DNA from: Niveibacterium umoris
GTDB lineage: Bacteria; Pseudomonadota; Gammaproteobacteria; Burkholderiales; Rhodocyclaceae
Assembly: GCF_014197015.1 (NCBI RefSeq)
Contig: NZ_JACIET010000001.1
Location: 2,232,001-2,296,000, forward strand
Length of the DNA: 64,000 bases
Direction of reading: 5' to 3'
Under the pieces are notes generated by a model. It did not search any database and was not told the origin of the DNA. It saw only the letters and a program-made list of their open reading frames with translations. This document shows, in pieces, positions 44,878 through 54,933 of this stretch; positions within the stretch are counted from its first letter, which is position 1; every line of letters begins with the position of its first letter. A program made the position numbers and the translations under genes.

Positions 44878-45648
44878 TCAGAGGCGGAAAACCTTGTCGT
44901 TCTTGAGGATCTGGGGCCTGAGACGTCCCGCGTAGGTCGCGATCTCTTCGGTGATCTCGGCCGCCTGAGCCGGCTTCAAATGCGTGATGAACACATCGGG
45001 CGAAACAATCAGCCGATCGAGCAACGAGAACAGCATCTGCGGGCAAAGGTGCCGCGCTGCGAGCGCCAGATCATGCTGCATGTTCGGGAAGGCGGTTTCG
45101 ACGATCAGCACCCGCAGTTCGTCAATCGCGTTGATCGCTGCGATTTGCGGTTCGCAGAGCGTGGTGTCGCCAGAGAAGACCAGGCTCGCGCCGCGTTCCG
45201 AGCGGATCTGGTATCCGACTGCGGGTACCGCATGCAGCGCCGGCAACGCAGTAATTCGCCGACCACCGATATCAATCGATTCGCCGACACGCAGCTCATT
45301 GAAGCGCATCAGCGGATGCGCCCGATCGGGAATGGCGGAAAAGTCCGGCCAGATCAGCCAGTTGAAGATGTGCGATCGGATGATGCGCAGCGTTTCCGGC
45401 GCCGCGTGCACCGTCAGCGGGCGATCGCGGTAATCACCGACGGTGTCGATGATGAATGGCAGATAGGCGATGTGGTCAAGATGCGCATGCGTCAGGAAGA
45501 CATGGTCGATCGCCACCAGCGCCGGCACGTCGAGCACCCCTGCGCCAGTGCCGCAATCGATCAGGATGTCATCGTCGATCGCTAGCGAAGTCGTGCGGAC
45601 GTCCAGACCGCCGATGCCGCCACTGCAACCGAGTACGCGTACCTCCAC
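44878..45648 (-). CDS. Class II cyclic-nucleotide phosphodiesterase-like metallo-hydrolase
   Basis: This 256-residue metallo-beta-lactamase-fold protein has the metal-binding motif LTHAHLDHIAYLP (HxHxDH, near residues 53-58), SGDTT and a C-terminal THLKP histidine. The layout matches class II 3',5'-cyclic-nucleotide phosphodiesterases, so cAMP hydrolysis is likely. cAMP is a regulator of type IV pili in related bacteria. I chose GTG 45648, giving VEVRVLGCSGGIGG at the N-terminus as in the family; a TTG at 45672 would overlap the FHA stop. Confidence 0.75.
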   Translation of the reverse strand: MEVRVLGCSGGIGGLDVRTTSLAIDDDILIDCGTGAGVLDVPALVAIDHVFLTHAHLDHIAYLPFIIDTVGDYRDRPLTVHAAPETLRIIRSHIFNWLIWPDFSAIPDRAHPLMRFNELRVGESIDIGGRRITALPALHAVPAVGYQIRSERGASLVFSGDTTLCEPQIAAINAIDELRVLIVETAFPNMQHDLALAARHLCPQMLFSLLDRLIVSPDVFITHLKPAQAAEITEEIATYAGRLRPQILKNDKVFRL

Positions 45649-45668
45649 GGCCCGCCCCGCCCGCGCGC

Positions 45669-46427
45669 TCAACCGGCGCGCAGGTAGAACTCCATCTTGA
45701 CGCCCGCCAGCTCGATCACATCGTGATCGGTCAGCGGATGCGCCTGCGCACTGATTTCGCGCCCGTTGATGACCGGGAAGGCGGTGCCTTCCACATGAGT
45801 GATGAAGTAGCCGTGCGCACGACGCGTGATGACTGCGACCTGCAGGCCCGGCTTGCCCAGCGTCGTCAGCGACTTGCTCAGTTCGAGTTCACGCCCGGCG
45901 TTGCGACCGGAAAGGATCTGCACCACGCCGATCTGCGCGGCCTGGTCACTATCGGGCTGCGACCAGTTCGTGCCGGTCAGGCCGCCCGATGCGGTGACGC
46001 CCTGGGTGGCGGTCTGCCCCTCGGCGAAACCCGTCACCATCGTCTCGGCCGCGGCCCGCATGGTGGTGTTCTGCGTCTTGGTGAAGTCCTGCGGCACTTC
46101 GAATGCTTTTTCGAAGGTATTGGCGGCGGCCGGCGGCGGCGTGTCTTTCAAGAACTTGAGCCGGTACTTGCCGAGTTCGACGATGTCGCCGTCCTTCAAG
46201 GCATGCTTCTTGATCGGCTGCCCGTTCACATACGTGCCGTTGGTGCTGTTCAGATCCTCGAGGAAAGCGTCCTGAAGGATCGTCGCAATCGACGCGTGCT
46301 CACCGCTGATCGCCAGATTGTCGATCTGGATGTCGTTGTGAGGCTTGCGGCCAATCGTGATGCGCTGCTTGTCCAGCGCGATTTCCTTCAGCACGAGGCC
46401 ATCCATGCTCAGGACGATTTTCGGCAT
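45669..46427 (-). CDS. Two-FHA-domain signalling protein
   Basis: This 252-residue cytoplasmic protein has an N-terminal forkhead-associated domain (GRKPHNDIQIDNLAISGEH, then LNSTNGTYVNGQ, with the phosphothreonine-binding Arg, Ser, His and Asn) and a second, more divergent FHA-like fold at about 165-250 lacking the full motif. A linker rich in Thr and Gln connects them. FHA domains bind phosphothreonine peptides, so a Ser/Thr kinase partner is implied but none is in the window. It is upstream in the FHA-PDE-ATPase gene run. Confidence 0.87.
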   Translation of the reverse strand: MPKIVLSMDGLVLKEIALDKQRITIGRKPHNDIQIDNLAISGEHASIATILQDAFLEDLNSTNGTYVNGQPIKKHALKDGDIVELGKYRLKFLKDTPPPAAANTFEKAFEVPQDFTKTQNTTMRAAAETMVTGFAEGQTATQGVTASGGLTGTNWSQPDSDQAAQIGVVQILSGRNAGRELELSKSLTTLGKPGLQVAVITRRAHGYFITHVEGTAFPVINGREISAQAHPLTDHDVIELAGVKMEFYLRAG

Positions 46428-46527
46428 GCAGAACTCCGGGTAGAGGGTGCGCGATCGTGTTCGCCCGCAGCACCGAGACTGGAATCATGCCGCGCCCCGC
46501 TCTGCGGGGCAACGGGTTCCGGCCAAA

Positions 46528-47487
46528 TCAGTAAGGCAAGGGTGTGCCGAGCTTGGCATCCCGCGCCCGAGAAAGCACCTCGACCCCCAGTGCCAGGTCC
46601 TGGATCGCCAAGCCCTGGGACTCGAACAAGGTCACCATGCGCGCATCGGTTCGCGCCGGTCGGAAGCCGGCGATGATATCGCCCAACTCGACGAGACGCC
46701 CTTCTGCAAGACGACCTTTTTCCAGCAGCGGCAACAAGTCGCCGGCTTCGCGCAGCGCCGTCGCACGCGTATCCACGGCAATCAGATCGGCGCGGGCGAC
46801 TGCCGCCTCGTCCAGTTCCCGGCGAATCAGCGCGTTCGACCCCGCCGCATTCACATGGCAGCCAGCAGGCAACCAGTTGCCATCAAAGAGCGGCTTCGGC
46901 GAGGAGGTAATCGTGACGACGATATCGGCCGCACGCACGGCGTCTTCCACCGCGTCAGCAGCCTTCACCTCCCTGCCTGTCAGCCCCGCCATTTCCGCGC
47001 AGAAGGCCTCGAGTCTGGCGCGATCGCGCGCGACCACCGAAAACCTTTCGATGGGCAAGGACAAGGCCAGCGCCTCGACCTGCCCGCGTGCCTGCCAGCC
47101 CGCCCCGAACACCACCGCACGCTTCGATTCGGACCGCGCGAGCCAACGCGCCGCCACACCACCAGCAGCGCCCGTGCGCATCATGCCCAACCGGTCGGCC
47201 TCGATCACCGCGAGCGCATCGCCCGAGTCGGCATCGAACAGGTGCAACCAGAAACGGGTGCCGTTGCGCGACGAGGTGTAGGTCTTGTAGCCGGTGACCC
47301 GGCGCGCATCGAGCAACCCGCCCTGCAACAAGTGGTGAATGATCTTGCCGCTGCGGACCCGCTGGCGCGGATAGTCGACGGCTTCACCGCGCGCCAGCGC
47401 CGCGTGTGCCGACTCGACCGCAGTGAGCGCCAGCGGCATGTCTATCACCGCGGCGACCTCGGCCTCGGTCAGGTAGAGCGCAGCCAT
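46528..47487 (-). CDS. Ornithine cyclodeaminase/mu-crystallin family protein
   Basis: This 319-residue NAD(P)-binding enzyme contains GYKTYTSSRNG, GMMRTGAAGGVAARWLA, the nucleotide site VVFGAGWQARGQ and GSNALIRRELDEAA. The family includes ornithine cyclodeaminase, alanine dehydrogenase and imine reductases, and the substrate cannot be assigned. The ATG at 47487 is preceded by GGAAGG at the right distance and slightly overlaps the TerC stop region. It may be co-transcribed with terC. Confidence 0.85.
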   Translation of the reverse strand: MAALYLTEAEVAAVIDMPLALTAVESAHAALARGEAVDYPRQRVRSGKIIHHLLQGGLLDARRVTGYKTYTSSRNGTRFWLHLFDADSGDALAVIEADRLGMMRTGAAGGVAARWLARSESKRAVVFGAGWQARGQVEALALSLPIERFSVVARDRARLEAFCAEMAGLTGREVKAADAVEDAVRAADIVVTITSSPKPLFDGNWLPAGCHVNAAGSNALIRRELDEAAVARADLIAVDTRATALREAGDLLPLLEKGRLAEGRLVELGDIIAGFRPARTDARMVTLFESQGLAIQDLALGVEVLSRARDAKLGTPLPY

Positions 47488-47488
47488 T

Positions 47489-48190
47489 TCAGCCTTCCTC
47501 AAGAACGCGGTAGCCCCGGGCGCGGCGACGCGTCATCACGACGCCGATCACCACCACCAGCGTCGCACCGGCGGATGCAGCAAAATAGCCCGACCAGGTC
47601 GGCAGGCCCGCCAACAAGGGCTTGATCGCGGGGTCAGACGCAATCATCCCCCCCGCCACCCAACCCAGGAGCCCGGCGCCTATCGTCACGACGAGCGGCA
47701 CGCGCTCCATCAGGTGCATGATGACCTGGCTGGCGAAAATGATGATCGGAATGCTCACGATCAAGCCGAACACCAGCAGCGGAATGCTGCCGTGCGACGC
47801 CCCGGCGACAGCCACCACGTTATCGAGACTCATCACGAAGTCAGCCACGATGATCGTCTTGACTGCCCCCCAGACGCTGCCCGAGCCATGGATCTCGTGC
47901 TCGCCTTCCTGCTCGGGCACCATCAGTTTGACGCCGATCCACAGCAGCAACAGGCCCCCGATCAGCTTCAACCACGGCCAGCCCATCAGCAAGGCGGCAA
48001 ACGCGGTCAGCACGATCCGCAAGACCACGGCACCCAGCACGCCCCATGCGATGCCGGCACGCCGGCGATCAGGCGTCAGGTTCCGGCACGCGAGCGCGAT
48101 CACCACTGCGTTGTCTCCCGACAGCACGAGGTCGATCACGATGATCTGCGCAACGGCAGACCAGAAATGGATGTCCGAAAGGTCAGGCAT
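47489..48190 (-). CDS. TerC family membrane protein (YjbE-like)
   Basis: This 233-residue protein with seven helices belongs to the TerC family. Two acidic repeats (DLVLSGDNAVVIAL and DFVMSLDNVVAVAG) place conserved Asp and Asn residues in the membrane, as expected for a metal transporter; several relatives export manganese. I found no yybP-ykoY-type manganese riboswitch in the 128 bp upstream, which mainly hold the sucD terminator. The ATG at 48190 is the first in frame. Confidence 0.88.
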   Translation of the reverse strand: MPDLSDIHFWSAVAQIIVIDLVLSGDNAVVIALACRNLTPDRRRAGIAWGVLGAVVLRIVLTAFAALLMGWPWLKLIGGLLLLWIGVKLMVPEQEGEHEIHGSGSVWGAVKTIIVADFVMSLDNVVAVAGASHGSIPLLVFGLIVSIPIIIFASQVIMHLMERVPLVVTIGAGLLGWVAGGMIASDPAIKPLLAGLPTWSGYFAASAGATLVVVIGVVMTRRRARGYRVLEEG

Positions 48191-48270
48191 GAGCGGGCGA
48201 GCACCGAAACCGCAAGTCTAGCGGAGCGTCCCGGCGGAGAGACCTCCACAAGCGACGTCCGCGCAAAAAC

Positions 48271-48295
48271 AAAACGCCCGGCACGGGCCGGGCGT
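48271..48295 (-). terminator. sucCD terminator
   Basis: A 9-bp stem (48274-48282 with 48287-48295) is followed on the minus strand by TTTTGTTTTTG. It lies 24 bp after the sucD stop. Confidence 0.85.
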
Positions 48296-48318
48296 CTCGT
48301 TTCGCAAGCTTGCGTCGG

Positions 48319-49212
48319 TCAGAGCAGGCTCTTGAGCAGCTTGCCCATTTCAGACGGGTTGCGGGTCACCTTGAAGCCACACTCTTCCATGATGGCGAGC
48401 TTGGCGTCAGCCGTGTCGGCACCGCCGGAGATCAGCGCACCGGCGTGGCCCATGCGCTTGCCGGCCGGCGCCGTGACACCCGCGATGAAGCCAACGATCG
48501 GCTTCTTCATGTTGTCCTTGCACCACAGCGCGGCTTCGGCTTCGTCAGGTCCACCGATCTCGCCGATCATGATCACCGCGTCGGTGTCCGGATCGTCGTT
48601 GAAGGCCTTCATCACATCGATGTGCTTCAGACCGTTGATCGGGTCGCCACCGATACCGACGGCCGAGGACTGGCCCAGCCCGATTTCGGTCAGTTGTGCC
48701 ACGGCTTCGTAGGTCAGCGTACCGGAGCGCGACACCACGCCGATGCGGCCCTTGCGGTGGATGTGGCCCGGCATGATGCCGATCTTGATTTCGTCGGGCG
48801 TGATCAGCCCCGGGCAGTTCGGCCCCAGCAGCAGGGTCTTCTTGCCGCCGGCCGCTTCCTTGGCCTTCATCTTGTTGCGCACTTCGAGCATGTCGCGAAC
48901 CGGAATGCCCTCGGTGATGCAGATCGCCAGATCCAGATCGGCCTCGACGGCCTCCCAGATCGCAGCGGCAGCACCCGCCGGCGGCACGTAGATCACCGAC
49001 ACGGTCGCGCCGGTTTCAGCCGCCGCTTCCTTCACCGACCCGAAAATCGGGATGTTGAAGATGGACTCGCCCGCCTTCTTCGGGTTCACACCCGCGACGA
49101 AGCAGTTCTTGCCGTTGGCGTATTCCTGGCACTTTTCGGTGTGGAACTGGCCGGTCTTGCCCGTGATGCCCTGGGTGATGACCTTGGTGTCTTTGTTGAT
49201 CAGAATCGACAT
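48319..49212 (-). CDS. sucD: Succinyl-CoA synthetase alpha subunit
   Basis: SucD (297 residues) forms succinyl-CoA synthetase with SucC, interconverting succinyl-CoA and succinate with ADP/GDP phosphorylation. The CoA-binding N-terminus ([13 protein letters not shown]), [11 protein letters not shown] and the phosphohistidine motif [14 protein letters not shown] are visible. It starts 18 bp after sucC. No other citric-acid-cycle genes adjoin, the usual pattern in betaproteobacteria. Confidence 0.97.
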   Translation of the reverse strand: MSILINKDTKVITQGITGKTGQFHTEKCQEYANGKNCFVAGVNPKKAGESIFNIPIFGSVKEAAAETGATVSVIYVPPAGAAAAIWEAVEADLDLAICITEGIPVRDMLEVRNKMKAKEAAGGKKTLLLGPNCPGLITPDEIKIGIMPGHIHRKGRIGVVSRSGTLTYEAVAQLTEIGLGQSSAVGIGGDPINGLKHIDVMKAFNDDPDTDAVIMIGEIGGPDEAEAALWCKDNMKKPIVGFIAGVTAPAGKRMGHAGALISGGADTADAKLAIMEECGFKVTRNPSEMGKLLKSLL

Positions 49213-49230
49213 TTCAGAGTTCTCCGGGCA

Positions 49231-50391
<1,161 letters not shown>

Positions 50392-50591
50392 GGTTGCCCT
50401 TCGATCTCTGCCCCCGCCCGGGGTCGCCGGGCTCAGTAGGCTCAAAGTTGGTATCGGGTCGGAACACGGGCAGACGAGACGGACTGCGCCCCCTTTGACG
50501 CAGCGGATGCCGACTCTCCCCCTCCCTCGGCAAAAGCCAGACCGGGCGCTTGGCAGCCCCGTTGCCGCAGTGCAACACCCGGATCGGCCGG

Positions 50592-50597
50592 ATTGTA
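50592..50597 (-). promoter_or_regulatory. Candidate -10 element for sucCD
   Basis: The minus strand reads TACAAT about 200 bp before sucC. The -35 is weak, so this is tentative. Confidence 0.3.
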
Positions 50598-50620
50598 ACC
50601 GAATCGCCCTTGCGGGTTAC

Positions 50621-51187
50621 TTACGTGTTTCCGGAGTCTTCGAAGCTGCGAGGGCGGTGCCAGCGCGGGTAGTAGCGCTGGGCCGCGGCGCCGGAAGAGT
50701 CGAGCGCATGGCAGCGGTCGAGCTGGTAGGGCTTGCGGTCGCCCGAATCGTCTTCGCGGATCAGGGTCGCAAAGGTCTGCAGCGCGACGGTCGGCAGCGT
50801 CAAGAGGAGTTCGGTCAGGTGGGTGCAGCCCTTCACTTCTGCAAAACGTTCCTGCATCGCCTTGCGGAATCCCTGGAACAGGTTCAATCCAACGAGCTGC
50901 CGGTAGGCCGGAGCAATGACCTCGCAATACCCGGTGTAAGGCGCCCAGGTGGTGTCGGCGACGGCGTCGGTAATGTTGAAGTGGCGGTCGATCGTCAGGC
51001 GCACCCGCATCTCGTGCACCGGCGTGCCGGCCGGGCGCACGCCGGAGAGGATCTCGTAGTCGGCGTCCTTCAGGTCGGTCAGCGTCGCGTCAAGGTCGAA
51101 CAAACCGTCTTCGCGCAGAAAGCCTTCCGCCACGATGCGGCGCGTATGAAGTCGCCGACGCGCGGCGACCGGTTCCGGCAATGCCAT
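50621..51187 (-). CDS. DUF2889 family protein
   Basis: This 188-residue protein matches DUF2889: RRRLHTRRIVAEGFLREDGLFDLDATLTD, VHEMRVRLTIDRHFNI, APYTGYCEVIAPAYRQLVG and the GCTHLTELL segment with conserved Cys and His. The function is unknown. No membrane segment or signal peptide is present. The ATG at 51187 gives the family N-terminus; the frame is open to 51385 but that part is low-complexity Arg-rich. It lies between sucC and ackA on the same strand, behind the ackA terminator. Confidence 0.85.
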   Translation of the reverse strand: MALPEPVAARRRLHTRRIVAEGFLREDGLFDLDATLTDLKDADYEILSGVRPAGTPVHEMRVRLTIDRHFNITDAVADTTWAPYTGYCEVIAPAYRQLVGLNLFQGFRKAMQERFAEVKGCTHLTELLLTLPTVALQTFATLIREDDSGDRKPYQLDRCHALDSSGAAAQRYYPRWHRPRSFEDSGNT

Positions 51188-51304
51188 GATTCCCCCTGCT
51201 CCGGCCCGACGCCCCCGCGCTCGCGGCCGCTTCTGCGCCGACGATGATAGCAATGACTGCGTCGGCAGCGAGGGGCAATCGATCCGGCGCCGACAATCCT
51301 CATG

Positions 51305-51337
51305 AAAAACGGCCGGCGCCTCGCAGCGGCCGGCCGT
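51305..51337 (-). terminator. Terminator of the pfl-ack operon
   Basis: A 9-bp GC-rich stem (51309-51317 with 51329-51337) is followed on the minus strand by TTTTCATG. It lies 34 bp after the ackA stop. Confidence 0.8.
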
Positions 51338-51371
51338 ACCCGGGGGGAGAGGTGGGTTCGTGTGGGCGGGG

Positions 51372-52556
51372 TCAGCCGTGGACAACGCGCCAGGCGTGGC
51401 GCGCGATCATCAGTTCTTCGTTGGTCGGAATCACCCAGGCATTGACAGCGCTCGACGCGGTGCTGATCTTGGCGAAGCCACGGCAGTTGTTCGCATCGCG
51501 GTCCAGTTCGATGCCCAGCCATGCCGCCTGTTCGAGGATCTTCGCTCGCACGGTGGGCGAGTTCTCGCCAATACCTGCGGTGAAGACCACCGCATCCAGA
51601 CCGCCCATCGCACCGGCCAGCGACGCGAGTTCGCGTGCGGCGCGATAGCAGAAGTGGTCGAGCGCGAGCTTCGCATTGCGCTCGTCGGACTCTTCCAGCA
51701 CGCGGCAATCGCTCGAAATGCCAGACATGCCGAGCAGGCCGGAGCGGTGATAGATCAACTTCTCGATCGCACGGGCATCCATGCCACGCTGGTCCATCAG
51801 GTACAGCAGCACACCCGGGTCGACCGACCCGCAGCGGGTGCCCATCGGCAGCCCGTCGACTGCGGTAAAGCCCATCGTCGTCGCGACGCTGCGGCCGTTC
51901 TGCACCGCGCACATGCTTGCGCCGTTGCCAAGGTGGAAAACCACCGTGCGGCCCTTGGCGGCGCGCTCATCGTGCTGCGCCATGACAGACGCGATGAACT
52001 CGTACGAGAGACCATGGAAACCGTAACGCCTCACGCCGGCAGCCGTCATCTCGTGCGGCAGCGCATACATCTGCGCGATCAGCGGCTGGTCGCGGTGGAA
52101 AGCCGTATCGAAGCAGGCCACCTGCGCGGCCTTTGTGCCGCCTTCAAGCAACAGGCGGATCGGCAACAGGTTGTTGGGCTGGTGCAGCGGCGCGAGCGGC
52201 ACAAAGGCTTCGAGACGCTTGAGCGTGGCCGGGTCGACGCGCACCGGCTCGGCGAACTCGACGCCACCGTGCACCACGCGGTGACCGAACGCCTTGATCT
52301 TCAGGCCTTCGGTGTGCGCGTCGAGGAACGCCGTCAGGTGCGCCATCGCCCCCTCGTGACCGAGCTGGAAGCCGTCGGGCCAGGCATGTTCGCCCAGTAC
52401 CTTGCCGTCGGCCGCCTTGCCGACGAACTTCGGCGAGGTGAACAGCCCTTCGAGCTGGCCACGCAGGCGCAGCTGCAAGTCGCCATCGATGGCGGCGAAT
52501 ACGGAGAATTTGAGGCTCGACGAGCCTGCATTCAGAACAACGATTGCATCGGTCAT
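51372..52556 (-). CDS. ackA: Acetate kinase
   Basis: AckA (394 residues) makes acetate and ATP from acetyl phosphate. Both family signatures are present: VVLNAGSSSLKFSVF at the N-terminus and CFDTAFHRDQPLIAQMY, together with HLGNGASMCAV and FTAGIGENSPTVR. It is the last gene of pflB-pflA-maoC/pta-ackA, 19 bp after the fusion gene, and gives the ATP of the fermentation branch. Confidence 0.97.
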   Translation of the reverse strand: MTDAIVVLNAGSSSLKFSVFAAIDGDLQLRLRGQLEGLFTSPKFVGKAADGKVLGEHAWPDGFQLGHEGAMAHLTAFLDAHTEGLKIKAFGHRVVHGGVEFAEPVRVDPATLKRLEAFVPLAPLHQPNNLLPIRLLLEGGTKAAQVACFDTAFHRDQPLIAQMYALPHEMTAAGVRRYGFHGLSYEFIASVMAQHDERAAKGRTVVFHLGNGASMCAVQNGRSVATTMGFTAVDGLPMGTRCGSVDPGVLLYLMDQRGMDARAIEKLIYHRSGLLGMSGISSDCRVLEESDERNAKLALDHFCYRAARELASLAGAMGGLDAVVFTAGIGENSPTVRAKILEQAAWLGIELDRDANNCRGFAKISTASSAVNAWVIPTNEELMIARHAWRVVHG

Positions 52557-52575
52557 GGGGGAACCTTGTGAGTTT

Positions 52576-53970
52576 TCAGGGGTTATTCATCGGGATCTCT
52601 CCCGTGCGACGGTAATGCGCGATCAGCGCCATTACCGCGGTGGAAGCCATCCGGGTGGCGACAGAGTCGGCCCGGCTGGTGAGTACGATCGGCACCTTGG
52701 CACCGAGCACGATGCCAGCACTGTCGGCGCCGGCGAGGTATTGCAACTGTTTCGCGACCATGTTGCCGGCTTCGAGGTCAGGCACGATCAGGATGTCTGC
52801 GCGCCCGGCCACCGGCGAGACGATCTTCTTGGTCTTCGCGGCCGCTTCGCTGACCGCGTTGTCGAAGGCAAGCGGACCGTCGATCACACAGCCGGTGATC
52901 TGCTTGCGGTCGGCCATCTTGCACAGCATCGCGGCGTCGATCGTCGACTGGATCTTGGGGTTGACCGTCTCCACCGCCGAGAGCACCGCCACCTTGGGCA
53001 TGGTGACGCCGAGGATGTGCGCCAGTTCAACCGCGTTCTGCACGATGTCGACCTTCTCCTCCACCGTCGGGAAGATGTTGATCGCGGCGTCGGTGACCAT
53101 CAGCATGCGCGGATAGGCCGGCACGTCCATCACGAACACATGGCTGACACGGCGCGAGGTGCGCAGGCCGTTGGCGCTCTTCACCACCGCACCCATCAGC
53201 TCATCGGTATGCAGGCTACCCTTCATCAGCGCCTGCACCTTGCCGTGGCGCGCCATGCCTGCCGCGTGATCGGCCGCCGCATGGCTATGCTCGCAGTCGA
53301 TCAACTGATAAGGCGTCAGGTCGATGCCTTCGGCGTCGGCGACCGCGCGGATCTTTGCGGCGGGGCCAATCAGCACCGGCACGATCAAACCCTTGCGCGC
53401 CGCCTCGACCGGGCCCAGCAGCGAATCGCGATCGCAGGGATGGACCACCGCGGTCAGGACCGGGGGGATCCCCTCGCACGCGGCATACATCTTTTCGAAG
53501 GCATCGTTGCGTGGCATGTAAAACGCCGCCTGACTGGTGTCGGCAAAGCTGCCCTTGGTGCCCGGCGGCAGTACCGTCAGCGCGCCCCACAGGATGTCAT
53601 CACCGTGCTGATTCACCACCCGGACGTCGAGACGGACGGTGCGGTCGGCGGCGTGCTTGTCGCGCACCCGTACCGACGCAGTCAGTGCATCGCCGTCGGT
53701 GATGAAACCATCCGCGTGCAGGTCCTGACCGATGATCCGCGTGCCCGGGCCGGGCAGTCGGCGCGTCACGACATTGGACATCAAGGCTACCGCGCAGACG
53801 CCCTGGACCGAGAGCTTCTCGTCCGTCTTGTCAGTCTCGGGGTGGAAGATCTCGGCGTCGCCGGAAAGCTGCGAGAGCATCGCGACGTTGGTCGGCGTGA
53901 CCGTATGCGTGACTTCCATCGACGCGCCGACGTGCAGATCGTCGTAGGTGAGGTTTTTCAACTCATCCAT
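52576..53970 (-). CDS. MaoC-like hydratase/phosphate acetyltransferase fusion
   Basis: This 464-residue fusion has an N-terminal hot-dog MaoC-like domain (about residues 10-140; MEVTHTVTPTNVAMLSQLSGD and QGVCAVALMSNVVTRRLPGPG) and a C-terminal phosphate acetyl/butyryltransferase domain (about 155-460; MKGSLHTDELMGAVV, DVPAYPRMLMVTDAAINI). The Pta half would form acetyl phosphate from acetyl-CoA for the adjacent AckA. The MaoC half may hydrate short enoyl-CoAs or be structural. The start at 53970 fits the family; 54027 does not. Position between pflA and ackA supports the acetate role. Confidence 0.88.
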   Translation of the reverse strand: MDELKNLTYDDLHVGASMEVTHTVTPTNVAMLSQLSGDAEIFHPETDKTDEKLSVQGVCAVALMSNVVTRRLPGPGTRIIGQDLHADGFITDGDALTASVRVRDKHAADRTVRLDVRVVNQHGDDILWGALTVLPPGTKGSFADTSQAAFYMPRNDAFEKMYAACEGIPPVLTAVVHPCDRDSLLGPVEAARKGLIVPVLIGPAAKIRAVADAEGIDLTPYQLIDCEHSHAAADHAAGMARHGKVQALMKGSLHTDELMGAVVKSANGLRTSRRVSHVFVMDVPAYPRMLMVTDAAINIFPTVEEKVDIVQNAVELAHILGVTMPKVAVLSAVETVNPKIQSTIDAAMLCKMADRKQITGCVIDGPLAFDNAVSEAAAKTKKIVSPVAGRADILIVPDLEAGNMVAKQLQYLAGADSAGIVLGAKVPIVLTSRADSVATRMASTAVMALIAHYRRTGEIPMNNP

Positions 53971-54059
53971 GGCGTCGATTCCAGGGCAAGGGATGGCGTG
54001 AAGTCTGTCACGGTTATTGCGATGCAATATTGACAGCGATCAGCGGCACCCCCGGCGCT

Positions 54060-54917
54060 TCAATACACCTTGAGACCTCGGGAGCGGAACTGCTCCTTGA
54101 CCCGCTCGGTCAGTTCGTTGCTGGGCGGCTGCGTGTCGGCCAGCGGGTACTTGATGTTGAGGGCCTCCCACTTCGAGCGCCCCATCTGGTGGAAGCGCAG
54201 CACATCGACGCGCTCGACGCTGCGGATGCTCGCAGTGATGTCGGCCACGCGTTCGACGTTGTCGTAATCGTCGGTCAGGCCGGGCACCAGCACGAAGCGC
54301 ACCCAGGTCGGCCGGTTCAGGTCCGACAAGCGCTTGGCGTAATCGAGCGTGGGCTGCAGTGGCTGGTGGGTCGCCCGGAAGTAGGTATCCGGGTCGCCAG
54401 ACTTGATGTCGAGCAGGTTCAGATCGACATCCATCAACTCTTCATCCGACAGCTTTTCGCCCAGTCGGCCGCAGGTATCGAGCGCGGTGTGCAGGCCCAG
54501 TTCCTTGCAGCGGCGCAGGATGCGTTTGGCAAAGCGGTGCTGCACCAGCGGCTCGCCGCCACTGATCGTCACGCCGCCCTTGGACAAGGTGAGCGGGCGC
54601 ACGTACTTCTTGAGCTCCGCCATCAGGTCGCCGGCCGTCGTCGGCGTGCCGTGCAGCTTGTGCCAGGTATCGGGGTTGTGACAGTACTGACAACGCATCA
54701 GGCAGCCCGACAGGAAGACCACGGCGCGAATGCCGGGGCCATCTACCGCGCTGCCCATTTCGTACGAGTGGATGTAGCCGACGAGTTGCTGGTCTTCGTT
54801 TTCCGCGATGTCCTCGAGATCGGCCTCGTGGATCGCAAAATGATCCGGGCCACCCGACTGGGTGGCCCCGGACTGGACCTTCAACTCGTAGCGACTGCCG
54901 GAGAGGCGTGTCGCCAC
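54060..54917 (-). CDS. pflA: Pyruvate formate-lyase activating enzyme (radical SAM), GTG start
   Basis: PflA (285 residues) installs the glycyl radical on PflB using SAM and a 4Fe-4S cluster. The radical-SAM motif CLMRCQYC (CxxxCxxC), GGVTISGGEPLVQ and the DTCGRLGEK segment are visible. The GTG at 54917 follows GGAGG at 7 bp and lies 16 bp after pflB. The chain has about 40 more N-terminal residues than E. coli PflA, of unknown role; the core begins at VGYIHSYEMGSAVDGPG. Confidence 0.93.
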   Translation of the reverse strand: MATRLSGSRYELKVQSGATQSGGPDHFAIHEADLEDIAENEDQQLVGYIHSYEMGSAVDGPGIRAVVFLSGCLMRCQYCHNPDTWHKLHGTPTTAGDLMAELKKYVRPLTLSKGGVTISGGEPLVQHRFAKRILRRCKELGLHTALDTCGRLGEKLSDEELMDVDLNLLDIKSGDPDTYFRATHQPLQPTLDYAKRLSDLNRPTWVRFVLVPGLTDDYDNVERVADITASIRSVERVDVLRFHQMGRSKWEALNIKYPLADTQPPSNELTERVKEQFRSRGLKVY

Positions 54918-54933
54918 GGGAGAGCCTCCTGAA

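Noticed and set aside
48191-48318. A possible manganese (yybP-ykoY) riboswitch before terC
   Set aside because: The conserved elements were not seen. The space mostly holds the sucD terminator.
51079-51912. A 277-codon minus-strand frame overlapping ackA and the DUF2889 gene
   Set aside because: It crosses the ackA terminator, is out of phase with both genes, and matches nothing recognisable.
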